A stretch of DNA of 64,000 nucleotides from Nematopogon swammerdamellus (Eukaryota > Arthropoda > Insecta > Lepidoptera > Adelidae): the NCBI GenBank assembly GCA_946902875.1, contig OX336338.1:6005971-6069970 (forward strand), written 5' to 3'. How positions within the stretch are numbered: the stretch's first letter is position 1; each line of letters begins with the position of its first letter. The notes under the pieces are model-generated. The model was not told where the DNA came from and did no database searches. It was given only the letters and a program-made list of their open reading frames with translations. Below are positions 20,810 through 32,527 of the stretch, piece by piece. A program made the translations under genes and the position numbers.

Positions 20810-22250
20810 ATGTGAGGACACGTATGAATTTGTACCGGGGCGAAGAAGTGGCGACGACGAAGAGGCGGCAGCGGCGGCGCGCGGCGGGGGCGGGGCGGGG
20901 CAGGGCGGGTGTTGTTATGTTCATGTGTGTAGGTAACGCTTGAGGCGCGAGCGGGGCCGGGCGCTCGCGGTTCACACGTTATCTGCAGAGCTGCGCGATA
21001 TACCTGAGTGAATATGTTATACTCAGATTATAGAGCGACGATAAGGAGTTGTAAAGAGCCGCCTGTCGCTGTGACGTGCGGTGTTGTGTACTTATGTAGG
21101 CGCGCGGTGTGCGAGGCGCGATGGCCGATCTGTTTGCTGACGGATTATCGCGTCCGAGCGACGAGCACTGATTTCACACCGCCCCGCCCCGTCGCCGCCT
21201 CCGCCCCGTCGCCGCCCCCAGCTTGAAGCCGCGCGCCGCCCCCACCGCCGCCGCACCGCTCGATAGCACCGAGCCGCGCGACCGTTAACCTTATCGATCT
21301 ATTATTTGAATAATATTTCAATGCAGACATATTTATCCGGCGAACTTGCTCGCTTCCCGTACGCACCGCGGTCGCTACCTACGTACCTACCTATCTACTG
21401 CGGTCAGTCACGATCACGATGTCAGTCACGATCCCAACCGAGCCGACATTCGGCGGCAGTGACTCTTCGATCATAGGTTTAATAGAGCCAGTTTGACCCT
21501 CATTTCGCATCCGAAGCGTTAATTGCTCCGCAAATAGATTCATCTTCGCGTTAAGCGTCCACTGTCCGACGTTAATGGCTGAACAAACAGCACCTTATTC
21601 GCGACGCGGACGTCGTCTGCGGCGAGCGAGACGTTTCCTTCGCGGCGGGGGCGGCGACGGCGGTCAGCGCGCCCCCGCTCTGCCCCGGCCGGCTTCCCAC
21701 TAAGTTAAACAGTAATAAATCTCCGGATTTCCCCGATTTCCCGGGGCGCCCCCCGGACTCGGGAGCGGAGCGGTCGCGGCCGACACAGCGCGGCTTTTAT
21801 AAATGACCAACACGCTTTTACAATAAATCAAACAATGCGTCAGCTAAATGTATTTATTATTGTTTGAAGAGAGTGGGAGGCGACCGAGCGTTGCGGGCTC
21901 ATTGCCGCTCGGGCTGCCGCAAGGCACCGCGCCACGCACCAATACCGCGCGCGGGTCGCGGGCGGGTCGGGGCGGTGCGCGGGAGTGATGGTGGTGACAT
22001 GAGTGCGGTCGTTGAGGGCAAGATGCAACCGTGGAGTCTGTTCGCTGGTCACCCGTACGCTACACAGCGCCGCGTCGCCGCCGCCTGCGTGACCGCTGCC
22101 TCCTGACGTCCTGCCACCCTGCTGGAACCGCGACTCTAACAATTCAGACATTTTCTGAAATGCAAATTCTATTGGATTCTTCGAGGCCCACATTCGCGAC
22201 TTTCGGTCGGTCCGTAGAAAAGGACACAAAAATACCACCACCATCTATAA
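20810..22250. other. GC-rich non-coding island
   Basis: Unique DNA with several CG-dense sections (about 20850-20970, 21170-21270, 21600-21790 and 21860-22090). Many open frames occur on both strands, as expected from base composition, and none shows a recognisable domain. It lies between the two inverted P-like copies. Confidence 0.4.
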
Positions 22251-23390
22251 GCTGAAGGCACGAGTCAGTAAGCCTGGATACGAAATACGGCATCGTTTGT
22301 ATGAGAACCGAGGTAGCCGCCAAAGGGGTGTGAAGTCTGAGGCGGGAGCGGCGCATGGAACGCCGTGATTGGCCGAGCGAGTAGGTAGCCACGTGACGCC
22401 AGTCTTCCATACGTTTGAACGGGATTCATACAATAAGTCGCTCATTGTGTGGATTCGCGATGAAAAGATGAAACGGATTTAACAATATTTAACCCTTCTT
22501 TACATCAAGGGAATAATATAACTTTCTCATTAAATGAACAAAGGCAACGCCCCTTTCACAATTTTGCGAATTTGCAGATTTTCGCATAAACACGATAATA
22601 GTTCTAAGTTCTGTGATACCTCGGATACTTTATTATAAATCTACATCAAATTTCCAAAACAATGATATGTAAGACCTCGTACATTGGTATTATCTTATTG
22701 GAGTATTTGTTATTGGAGTTTTCCAAAATAAAAAAAATAATGTTAGAAAGTCGAAAAGTTTTGTAACCAAAAAAAAAAAATTATTATATTATTAACAACT
22801 ATTTGCTAATTACTTAGCCAACGATATGACAAATTATATTGCAATATGACTTCGCGAAAAATTCGCGAAAATCTACCCTACCATAAAAAATTTATGAGTA
22901 CCCACCTCGATATTTAATTTTTTTACGGTAAAATGAGGTTTTCCAGGCTTTGCCTTTTTTAACAAACTAACCAGCCATACCCACCTGGATATTTAATTTT
23001 TTTAGGGTTAAATGAGGTTTTCCAGGCTTTGCCTTTTTTTAACAAACTAACCAGCCATGCAGCTAGAGCCTTATAAAATGTACCATGCGTCTCTCTGTCA
23101 GTTTGACGGTGTGAATTCGTTATATAAGGGTTAATAAAATAACAAATGAAAGGCTGTGTAGTCTGTAATAGAAACATATATTTGAAACAGAACAATAATT
23201 TACTTAATTATTTATTTATAGATCGGTATCTATATTAAAATTTTCATTTGGTAACTTTTGAACAATTGAATTCAATTTAAAAGCACAATTTACGACATTT
23301 ACATTGTTACTGTTTACATTGTTGACATTTACATTGTTATTGTTGAACTAAAGAACTAAAGAACTAACATGTGTCTCGAGAGATGGTCGC

Positions 23391-23990
23391 GCAACAGATG
23401 GATAGATCTCACCGAGACCTAAAGTTTGAGTACCAACACGATGGGTCTAGCACCAGTGGTTCTCGAGTTATGACCAAAACAAAAGTTCATGTGACAGATG
23501 GATAGATCTCACCGAGACCTGAAGTTTGAGTACCAACACGATGGGTCTAGCACCAGTGGTTCTCGAGTTATGACCAAAACAAAAGTGCATGTGACAGATG
23601 GATAGATCTCACCGAGACCTAAAGTTTGAGTACCAACACGATGGATCTAGCACCAGTGGTTCTCGAGTTATGACCAAAACAAAAGTTCATGTGACAGATG
23701 GATAGATCTCACCGAGACCTAAAGTTTGAGTACCAACACGATGGATCTAGCACCAGTGGTTCTCGAGTTATGACCAAAACAAAAGTTCATGTGACAGATG
23801 GATAGATCTCACCGAGACCTGAAGTTTGAGTACCAACACGATGGGTCTAGTACCAGTGGTTCTCGAGTTATGACCAAAACAATAGTTAATGTGACAGATG
23901 GATAGATCTCATCGAGACGTTCAGATTGAGTACCAACACGATGGGTCTAAGTCCAGTGGTTCTGTAGATATGACCAAAACTAATGATCAC
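23391..23990. repeat. Six-unit 100-bp tandem array inside P-like copy 2
   Basis: Units start at 23391, 23491, 23591, 23691, 23791 and 23891 (near GTGACAGATGGATAGATCTC). Each contains GAGTACCAACACGATGG and GTTATGACCAAAACAA. The middle units are almost identical and the outer ones diverge, which suggests recent internal expansion. Confidence 0.9.
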
Positions 23991-24530
23991 GTGACAGATG
24001 ATAATTCCGACCCCTCACTCGCATGATCGCATCGCATTTCGCATTTAGATGCTAGCTAGCTAGCTAGCAGCGGAGCGCAGGCGCTATATAGCATTTAGCA
24101 TTTAGCAGTACCACAGATAAATAGCACACACTTCATTGCTTTGTGCGTTCCAAAACAAACGAACCAACAAAGTTTTACGAACGAAACAGCAATGCTAATT
24201 AAAATTAAATGTGATTATTGCTTAGCATTTAGCATTAATTTTTATTCATCAGGGCGCTTAGCAGTGCTAAATGCTAACGGGGTATTCATTATGAATTAAT
24301 TTTGTTAATGCTAAGCATAACAAGACTAATTCCCGGTAGACGCATGACCTAAAGAAATTAATTCCTTTAGAGTCGCTCAAAAGTAAAAACCGGTAGGTAC
24401 TGGTTGAATGAAAAAAGCGCGATAAACGAATATTGAACGAGGAAACCGGCTGAGGTTGACTAGAAGAAATGTCCTTTGGCAATAAGGCAGAATGCATGAA
24501 ATATCTGTATACATTTAACATACATATTTA

Positions 24531-24766
24531 TCAATAAACAAAAAAAATTACAAGAGCTAACTGCATCCAACACGATAGTCGACCTATGGTGGGTAAGCAG
24601 AAAAGAGCTCTCCATACATATTTACGCCGATGTTTGTTACTGAAATTCAAGCGAAAAATGCTATCAAATTGAATGAAAGTACTTACTCGTGAAAGGTGAC
24701 TCCATCTGTGTTCAAGTTTGAATTTTTCGATGACTTTTTGCACCAAAGCACTGCACAATGAGGCAT
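24531..24766 (-). pseudogene. THAP-like zinc-finger exon of P-like copy 2
   Basis: This is the same arrangement as in copy 1. The start codon is at 24764-24766, the first frame reads MPHCAVLWC and reaches a GTAAGT donor at 24681-24686. The continuation after the acceptor gives NKHRRKYVWRALF. The frame ends at 24531. Conservation of the reading frame and splice signals in two copies supports a once-functional transposase gene. The distal finger residues and catalytic domain are missing. Confidence 0.5.
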
Positions 24767-24926
24767 TTTGTGACAGACGCGCACGTTCGCTCCGCCTGAG
24801 CGGCGGACGGAGACTAAGATCGGTCGCCGGCGCTAGACTGACGCGCTGGCGCGTGTGCGCCGACGCGCGGCTACCCCTGTCCTCCTATGTATAGCGCCTC
24901 CAGACTTACTGACTCGTGGCTGAAGG

Positions 24927-26864
24927 TGTGAAATAAAAAACGAAATAAAGGTGATCGTTAAAACTCTGAGGTCGGGCTGATCGATACATGCGGTGCGTGG
25001 TGCGCCGCGGCCGCCCCGCGCCCCCGCCACCGCCTCCGCCGCCGCAGACGACGACCTAACGGGCGTTTATTTTTTATTCATTGAATAAAACGAGTAACAG
25101 GATGCGTCCACACTCCGCGCAGGAAATTAACATAAAGTGTGGCCGGAATGGAGGATACCTGCCCGGGTCGCGTCCGACGCTTTTATTTTCATTTGAGATG
25201 TGTCACCGATTATTACGCGATCTAAGGTGTTCTTTTAATTAGATTAGGCCAAGAGGGCCGGCCGCCTTGAGCGGACCGGAGCCGGGCCCGGCTTTATCAG
25301 CACCGGAAGGACTCACTCAATAAAATAACTTTAATATCCTACCTTGTTTTCGTCCACCCGTATTAACGACATCGTACCTCTGAGCATTTACTTTGTGTAT
25401 TTTAACGGAAAGTGGCGTGGCTCTTTCACAAACCCGACAACCCTAATGGACATAAATTAATTTAATAACATCGTTATCTATACAATTACGTTCGTCGACT
25501 AGTCACTGTCGTGTAGCTGTGTAGTTAGGGTACCGAGTCGGCACCCCGCGGCGCTCAATACCATACACATAAAAACGTGATTTGGGAAAATGAAACGACA
25601 TTCAGAGCCGAAACGAATGGCTGTATGGTTCTGAGCAGCAGTAGCTATGAGTCCCTACCCACATACGGCTAGATGGTATGCCGCGATGTAGAAATCGAAT
25701 CCGATGTCGACTCAGCGTTCTGTCGACGTTCGCAGCGTGATGTCTACGCTTAGATCAACGATTAATTGAACGCACGGAAATATTACATTCCGGAATACAA
25801 TGGATGTTTAGGCCCGATACAATATTTTGACATGACAATGAAGAGATTCCCTTTGTGCAGATTCATTGTGAGCTCGATGCGACTGCGCGTCCCCTCACAA
25901 TGGCGAAAATGAAAAATGCACCCTGCCAAGGTAACTGGAGCGTCCCGACTCCCGTGCCACCGCCGCGCACCGTTACAGAGCCTAGGATAAAAGCCTGCGA
26001 CAAACATTGACGGAGACCTCCCGAACGATGAAGCTCTGAGCAGTGAGCAGTGATATAATAAGTGAATGACTCTAAGAATGAAGCTATCTTCCTACTATTC
26101 ATATGGACGGGTGCAAAAAGTGAGTGCACTTTGTTGTCAGGGGATTTGATGAATTTCGAGTTGACTTTTTATGGGCAAGTGAGCTGGCTGTTATTGTAGT
26201 AATTCGGACATCTGTCGTAGGCAGACAGGGCATCTGCATTTCACGAGCGGGTGTCTGGGGGGGCGCACCGCGCGGCCGAGGGACAATGCCGCAGCGGGGT
26301 GCCGCCGCCGCCTCCGCCGCGGCCGCCGCTACTGCCGGCGCGGCGTCAGCGGCGCCGCACCACCGAACTGACGCGCCGCGCCCCTCCACAGCCGAGCGCG
26401 AGGGGTTTTGTGCGTCTCGCTCGGGGACACTCCGGGGCATTAACACCGCGAGCAGTGCATTCATTTCTACACGAAAAAATAAAACACACATATAAATTAC
26501 TCGTCTTCCATTTGTGGAGACTGTCACTAAAGAATAGTTATGGCACTAAATGGTTTGTAATGTCCTCATTTTATAAATTATTTATTTTATGCGACATAAA
26601 GTCGTCTCCCTTCGAAATGTATTGTTGAAAGTGGCGCTATTGTCCACGCTCTGATGCTCGACGGCCGCGAGCGCTAATATCGCTTATCGATTTTAGTAAT
26701 AAAAAAAAGGTCAGTGTGGTTTAGGTTTAATTATGGGTAAAATTTTAAGTGGAAATCTCCGCGTATTTGCCTTTAATGATTTATTATTTGATATTTGTCT
26801 TTGCTTGTCGTCGCTTCGAATGCGCAAGAAGGCACTCTACTCGACTAAGGGATAAGGAAATTCG
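24927..26864. other. Non-coding stretch with GC islands
   Basis: Unique DNA without a supported gene. GC-rich parts lie at about 24990-25050, 25250-25310 and 26240-26450. The last is almost all G/C triplets, so alanine-, proline- and arginine-rich open frames there are compositional. AT-rich segments lie between them. Confidence 0.45.
25060..25270. promoter_or_regulatory. Candidate cis-regulatory island
   Basis: Non-repetitive sequence that combines homeodomain-like words (TTTATTCATTGAATAAAACG, GATTATTACGCG, TTTTAATTAGATTAGG) with GC-rich spacers. It is suggested as regulatory only from motif density and position in the probable mirr intron. Confidence 0.2.
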
Positions 26865-27228
26865 TCAGCCTCGGTAGCTCAGTGGTGCGGTCAGTCGACT
26901 GTTGTTAAGCAACGCTGAGCGCGGTCGGTACTTGGATGGGTGACCGTTCGACCGTTGGAGGCAGACCGTGGTTCGGATTCCACGTTAAACTGTATTCGGT
27001 GCTGTAGGTCCCTTCCCTTCTTACCTTACTAGGTGGTAGGGTTTATTTTATCCCGTACGGATTGGTACCACCGCATTGAACGAAAAGTCGGTCGAAACGG
27101 ATTCAGTGTAGCCGACATGAAACGAAGGGAAGTACTGACATGGCACCTAGTTCACCCGGTGTTATGGGCTGACATCACGGATGTTGTAGGTGATGTAGCC
27201 AACCGTGTCAGTTTCCATAAAAAAAAAC
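26865..27228 (+). repeat. SINE-like element with tRNA/5S-like composite head, best copy
   Basis: A tRNA-like start (GTCAGCCTCGGTAGCTCAGT; A box 26875-26885) is followed at 26905-26946 by a block very like the internal promoter region of 5S rRNA (TTAAGCAACGCTGAGCGCGG, then TACTTGGATGGGTGACC). A tRNA-like TGGTTCGGATTCCACG follows. The core then reads TTACTAGGTGGTAGGG and GGATTGGTACCACCG. It ends GTGTCAGTTTCCATA plus A's. It is about 364 bp long and the least damaged copy of this type in the window. Confidence 0.85.
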
Positions 27229-27793
27229 CGTACGATGTCGCGATGCGCACTCGTGTAGTTGGCGATGTTGGGTCGGCAGGCAGGTCTGCGCGTGAGGACG
27301 TCGTGTCGTCCTGGAAGCCGCAGGATCTAGGCCGGAGGAGCGCGCGAGGCGAGAGAGGCGCCTGCTACGATCCATCACCGCGCGCGACTATAATTTATTA
27401 TTACGTTCGCATTGTTGTTCCCCTCCGGGCCCTCCGGCCCGCCAAGATTTATTTGGAGCAGAGTCGGAGGGCCGGCCGCCGCGCCCGCGTCGCGTCCGAC
27501 CACTGATAATTACCTCCCCCGCTCTCGGCTACACTTACGCTTCATTAAGCCGGGCCCGATGTTTATTTTCCTAATTAAAGCGGAGTTTTATCGAGGTTAG
27601 GGAGCGGGGCTAATTGATATCATTGGACGCATTTACGATTGTTGAATGACGAGATGTGGCGTCTCTGGAGGAGCGCGAGGACCGGCAGGCTCGGCCGCTC
27701 ATCTAGTGCTTGCCTACATTAGTTGCTGTTGCCTGTTTGGCTACATACACCTTATATCAGTGGTGCTCATACATTTGTCTATGAAGATCTAAT
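27229..27793. other. GC-rich non-coding stretch
   Basis: No gene is supported. Open frames here run through CpG-rich unique DNA. The part at 27500-27640 is listed separately as a candidate regulatory island. Confidence 0.4.
27500..27640. promoter_or_regulatory. Candidate cis-regulatory island
   Basis: Dense motif-like words in unique sequence: CTGATAATTACC, CTTCATTAAGCC, GATGTTTATTTTCC (Fox-like), CCTAATTAAAGC and GCTAATTGATATCATTG. They are set in GC-rich DNA, as is common for developmental enhancers. This is inference only. Confidence 0.25.
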
Positions 27794-28030
27794 CTAGGTG
27801 GTAGGCTCAAATTCCACCGTACTGGATGTAAAATGGTACCACCGTACTGGATGTAAAATGGCCGCATAGCAGCCTCCGATGTGTACTCCTCTAGTCCAGT
27901 ATAGTATAGCCAGCAATCCAGGGAAGTCTCCGGTATGGCACCTACCTTCTTGGATGTGATATTGGCTGGTCGGAACATGTGCTTTGGCCCCTCCGACTCA
28001 GCCGGAGCCGATAACGGATTACATAAAAAA
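27794..28030 (+). repeat. tRNA-derived SINE (family B), 5'-truncated
   Basis: It starts within the core (CTAGGTGGTAGGCTCAAATT) and runs to GGATTACATAAAAAA. A 30-bp part around CCACCGTACTGGATGTAAAA is duplicated in tandem. Confidence 0.8.
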
Positions 28031-30280
28031 ATCTACCTTTAAAATATTAAAGGTTTGTGAGATCGACAATTGCACCAGAAAAATTCGTTGTTCAATAATT
28101 TTTGTTTGAATTGAAAGCTATATTAATTACACCTTTATATTTGTTACTATTTGCGGTCCTTGTGGAAGACGACACCATCCGGAAAATGTTTGTCACATCA
28201 AATATGATAAATTCTTTGATGTTTCTACGAGTCACATCTTGCTCTACATAGTTTCAGTGGTTGACCTACAGAGTCCTATCGCGCCATTTGTTTCCTGTTA
28301 TAGAACATGTTTTGTATATTTAAATGTTTTTCATTATTATTATTATGTCATACAACAAATTCTTTCACATGCAATAGAAATAAAAGTTTTATAATTTTTT
28401 AATCATACTAGTTTGCGCTTTACAAGCAAGAATACTAAACTCCTAGCAGGACGGCTGCTCCTGGCTGTCTTTACATGAATGAGCATTTAATTTAAATACA
28501 ATGTCATGGCTAATAAAGCGATTGCTGGTCCGATGAAATAATACGAACTCGCTCAAGTGGAGAATACGCAATCCCGGGGTGGAATCGGAGCTGGAGCCGC
28601 GCGATACATTGATAGCCATGAAATTGGCGTAACGGAGTAAATGTTAAATAAAACGTAAAATAAAATTATTGTGTCTCCACAAACAAATAATTGGAACGGG
28701 AACATATCCGAGCGGAGACGGTTCGGCGACTCGCGCCGCCTCCCCCGCGCCGCGCCGCCGCCCACACCCCGCGCCACCCCCCGCTCCTGTTTTATGGCTT
28801 ATTTGGGGGAAAGCTTTATTGAACTCGGCCACGGTTCCGTTCCGGCGGTGTCGGCGCGGCGAGAATCGCAACTTTACCGCCGATGCTTTATGACACAATA
28901 TCGTTTAAGCGGCGCGCGGGCGGCGGCGCGGCGCGCAGCGAGCGCTCCGCTCGCGCCCCGCTCGGTACCGCACTCAACGTGCGGCATGAAATGACTTTTT
29001 CGTTTGTATTCGCTCTTTATCCACTTAGGGTCGTCCTTTTTTCCACTCGCAACAATTCACTTTCAGATTTTCGTTGCCGCGATTCTCTAGCCGTTTATTT
29101 TTTGCTGAATTTGTCCACGCCGCCTCCCGCCCGTTGAGAATTATTTAGATTTTCCGGAATATTTTTTTATTTTATTTTAATTTCATTTATTGTGTACGAA
29201 AGTGGCTTTCATAGCCAGTTCGCAAGCAAATGAATAAGATTGAATTTCAGCGTTGGCCTGTTGCCTAAATTGTACATTTAGTTGCATTCTGAAAATTTAA
29301 TTTACAATTTTTTCATGAGAACAGTTAACTTTCCACATTATTTAGAAAAATATGTCCAGCGTGCGATAAGTGTCATCGGACCAGGTGTGTTTTGTCACGT
29401 GATCGCTTCAACGTTAAATTATAATTTTTTAAATAAATTTAACGAACGCGGTTTCAGTTTGAGATTTGCCTGCAATTAAAGATTTGCGCGCGAGCGTGAG
29501 TCAACAAGGGGGACGGATGAGACGCGACGAACTTCTGGCGAACAGCAAAGTCAATCAGAAAGTTGGTCTGCGAGGTCGATGCCGCGACCGCACCGCACCC
29601 GAACGCGGAGGCGGTGGCGGCGCGTCCCGCACCGCGCCCGGCCGCCGCGCCGCCGCTAATACACCGCGCCGCCTAACTGTAGGGTGGAAATTTATGAAGC
29701 GTCAAATAAGTTATCACCAGTTTAATGCAATTCACTCTCTCGCTTGGCTTACTCGAAAATAAACGAGTATCTTATTTATGGTCTATCGGAGGGCCCTAGC
29801 CTCTAAATCAATATGTGATTAATGAATAGACTTTGTTTTGCAGTAATAGGGTAGGTGGTGTGTTTTGGTGGGCGGGCGTCAATATACGTATAGTAACCGT
29901 ACATACGTATAGTAATCGCATCGAACGGTTCGTTACCACTTATTTATGGAGACGGCTGTATGAATAATGTTAATAACGGCTCAGCGCCGCAGCTCCTGTC
30001 TCCATTACTATGGAGATAAGAGCAATAAGTTTATCTTTCGCGGGGCGGCACCACCGGGGCGTAGGCGCTCCGCGCGCCGGACGAGGAGGGGGCGCGAGAA
30101 TCAAATTAATATGATTATTTTTTTCAGTTTGCAAGGGTGAGTAAGTTGTCACAGAGCCGATGGGAAATATAAATATTTGTTTGCATTAGCTGAATTAATT
30201 TTAGTATCACCATTACGTAGATACTACGAGGGTACCTAGAGTTACATCTTTTATTGCATGCGTTATAGTACTTATAGTTG
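28031..30280. other. Non-coding stretch with AT-rich and GC-rich parts
   Basis: AT-rich DNA at 28031-28540 is followed by CpG-rich DNA at about 28540-28990 and 29580-29670. The section at 28600-28700 carries ACATTGATAGCC and AATAAAACGTAAAATAAAA in unique sequence and could be regulatory. No gene is supported. Confidence 0.4.
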
Positions 30281-30369
30281 AAGGCCGGGAGAACTGGAGG
30301 AAAATTGGAGAGGCGTATGTCCAGCAGTGGACGCTTACACGCTGACTGACTGACTGACTGACTGTTATA
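30281..30369 (+). mobile_element. 3' tail of an RTE-type LINE with GACT microsatellite
   Basis: GAACTGGAGGAAAATTGGAG and GCGTATGTCCAGCAGTGGAC encode the WRKIGEAYVQQW ending known from RTE-type reverse transcriptases. A (CTGA)n tract follows. The rest of the element is absent, as expected from 5' truncation during retrotransposition. Confidence 0.65.
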
Positions 30370-30624
30370 GTACTTATAGTTAGGTACCTAGGTACTCGTA
30401 ATATTATAATAACTACACCGTACTATAATATCGCATGCATGAGTAGGCAAGATATGAACAGGATACTAACTTATACGAACCATAATTTAAAAACCTTTAT
30501 TAGCAACAACTTAACTTGAACCCTCGACCACAGACTAAAATAGCCTTGATCAACATAATTTATATTTAATTTTCAAATATAAGTTAATCTTATACCTAAA
30601 GCGATACCCAGTTATTTCGTTATA

Positions 30625-30775
30625 GCCTCGGTAGCTCGCTGGAGCAATGAGGCGTCGTGCGGTCGTGATTATTAGGCACACTCGGGCGCGGTCAGAACTT
30701 GGATGATTCTGACCTTGGTTCGAATTTCACGTAAAACTCTAGTCCCCTTTTCTTTACCTTGCTAAGGGGTAGGTA
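30625..30775 (+). repeat. SINE-like element, diverged tRNA/5S-like head
   Basis: GCCTCGGTAGCTCGCTGG, TTAGGCACACTCGGGCGCGG, TCAGAACTTGGATGATTC and CTTGGTTCGAATTTCACG keep the order of the composite head. The body ends shortly after the core (GCTAAGGGGTAGG). Confidence 0.65.
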
Positions 30776-31539
30776 TACCAAATATCACATGCCTAATCTT
30801 ACCGGTAACATAAGTTTAGTATTTTATGGTTTGGCTGGGTTTCGAGGACGCACACAATACCTTACGATTTTACAAAAAGAAACCCTTAGGTGAGTTAGAA
30901 ACTCTAGCTTGAACCTTTTGTTGAAATCTCCAAAAACTAATTCTGTGCGCGCCTCTTATAATCAAATAAACATGGTATTCTCCCTAGCACATGCATCACT
31001 AACCGAAATTAGTCAATCGAAAAGGGATCTCCATAAACGTCACTAATAAGTGCTGTAGTTTGTCACAATCCGGCCGACGACGCGGACGCGACGGCGGCGG
31101 CGGGAGTAGTGCGCGAGCGGCCGGAAGACGAAGCGACGAGTTCCCACACTCGTACACTCGTCCGCACTCTCAATACACTCCGCTACACACTCTCCGCTGG
31201 CTCTAATGCATCCATCTTGAAGGAGACGACGACGTGTAACCCGAGGGGCGAGGCGAGACGTCATCATTCATAGTTAGGGCTCCCCGACGGAACCCTACAC
31301 GCAGCTAATCTACCCACACCTACCGCTATAGGCGCACGACGCGATCCACCCTCTATTATCTATCTCGTTGCCTTCACTGCAGATTTAAACACGCCAAATT
31401 AGATTTGAATACCCCTCTGTTTCACTATGTGCGCGGAGGCGACGACTCTGTAAATGGCATAATTCAACGTCGTCGATCGATCTAATTGCAAAAATAGCGA
31501 AGCTTATTAATTCTTGTATCTGGCAAAGGCAAAAGGAAA
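30776..31539. other. Non-coding stretch with a GC-rich island
   Basis: The part at about 31060-31270 is CpG-rich with repeated CGACG and ACACTC words and could be regulatory or promoter-like. No exon signal matching mirr is present. The remainder is unremarkable. Confidence 0.4.
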
Positions 31540-31915
31540 GGTTAAAATGTCCTCTCAAAATTATTTTTTTATTTGTTGTTATAAAATAACACAAGTTTTG
31601 TGAGAATTTCAACCGGCTAGCTATTACGGTTCCAAAGATACAGCTAAGTATTGGACGAACGGACGGACCGACAGACAGACATACGTTATAAAGTAAAAAA
31701 CCGGCCAAGTGCGAGTCGAACGCGTGCACCGAGGAGGGTTTCGTATCGCCATGTCATGGCTAGCGCCACTCACGCCACCTATGGCGTGTTATGAAATGCT
31801 TCATATTAGTTAAATGTCATGATTAGTTAAAATGCTTCATAATCTATTCGGCAGATGGCGCGCATACACTTTTTGGTTTCTTTTATGGGAACCCCCGTGA
31901 TTTTTTTACTTAGAA
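31540..31915 (-). repeat. Dispersed repeat family C, two adjoining partial copies
   Basis: The segment at 31540-31690 (ATTTGTTGTTATAAAATAAC, GAATTTCAACCGGCTAG, GACAGACAGAC) is followed directly by a second start at about 31696 (AAAACCGGCCAAGTGCGAG). That one carries the GCCATGTCATGG and ATTAGTTAAATG parts. Confidence 0.7.
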
Positions 31916-32527
31916 CCCTGTCACAATTGCTAACACGGTACATAGAGTATTTTAACAAGGCACAAGGGAAGCTACTTATTGTGACAAAGTTCTATTGAAT
32001 CAATTAAAGATGTGATCAATAAAAGGTATGAACTTATTTGCGTATGTAGAAAGAGTTGAAATTGTTTAGGAAGTATAATTTTAGTTTGTTATCCCTAAGC
32101 ACAAAGACAATAAATAACGAAAAAGAAATGAAAATGAAAAATGAAAAATTATTTTAGAAAAGTTTCTTAGCGTATTTTACATGTAATCATGTCTCCTGCT
32201 CTAGAGAAACTCTGTCTTGCAGGAAGACTTGTTTTATAGAACCTAACCTACCTAATGAATAAAAATAAATAACCTGTTTAATTTATTACTTCAGAGGATA
32301 GGCGATTCTAAAGCCCCCACTTATTTTGCGTACATATGAGGAACAGCTGTTAGAGACCAGACAGGAGGAAGTAAGATGCGTTAGTTTGTTATCAGCGCGG
32401 CGACAGACAACAAGACAATAATGTAATCACCCGCTAATTAAATATAAACGAACGAATTAAATATCTTGTGGCTGCGCTCGAGGTCGGATCCTCAGCGGCC
32501 AGGAGCGGGTGTTCCTTGTTATGCCAT
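31916..32527. other. AT-rich non-coding stretch
   Basis: I see no gene, repeat or hairpin of note. Confidence 0.4.

Larger units (their letters stand above)
22259..24918 (-). mobile_element. P-like DNA transposon, copy 2 (inverted relative to copy 1)
   Basis: The 2,660-bp element begins CACGAGTCAGTAAGCCTGGA at the low coordinate and ends with a diverged inverted repeat (CTTACTGACTCGTG). Both sides carry the identical 8-bp target duplication GCTGAAGG (22251-22258 and 24919-24926). Since this differs from copy 1, the two are independent insertions. Most of the sequence is nearly identical to copy 1 in reverse. It is longer because the 100-bp array has six units and because about 340 bp at roughly 23050-23390 is absent from copy 1. 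It keeps the THAP-like exon but no visible catalytic domain. Confidence 0.85.

Noticed and set aside
23391..23990. CRISPR-like array
   Set aside because: Units are contiguous 100-bp tandem copies without unique spacers, inside a eukaryotic DNA transposon.
26900..26950. 5S rRNA gene
   Set aside because: Only the internal promoter-like part of 5S is present, inside a SINE head behind a tRNA-like start. The 5S ends are missing.
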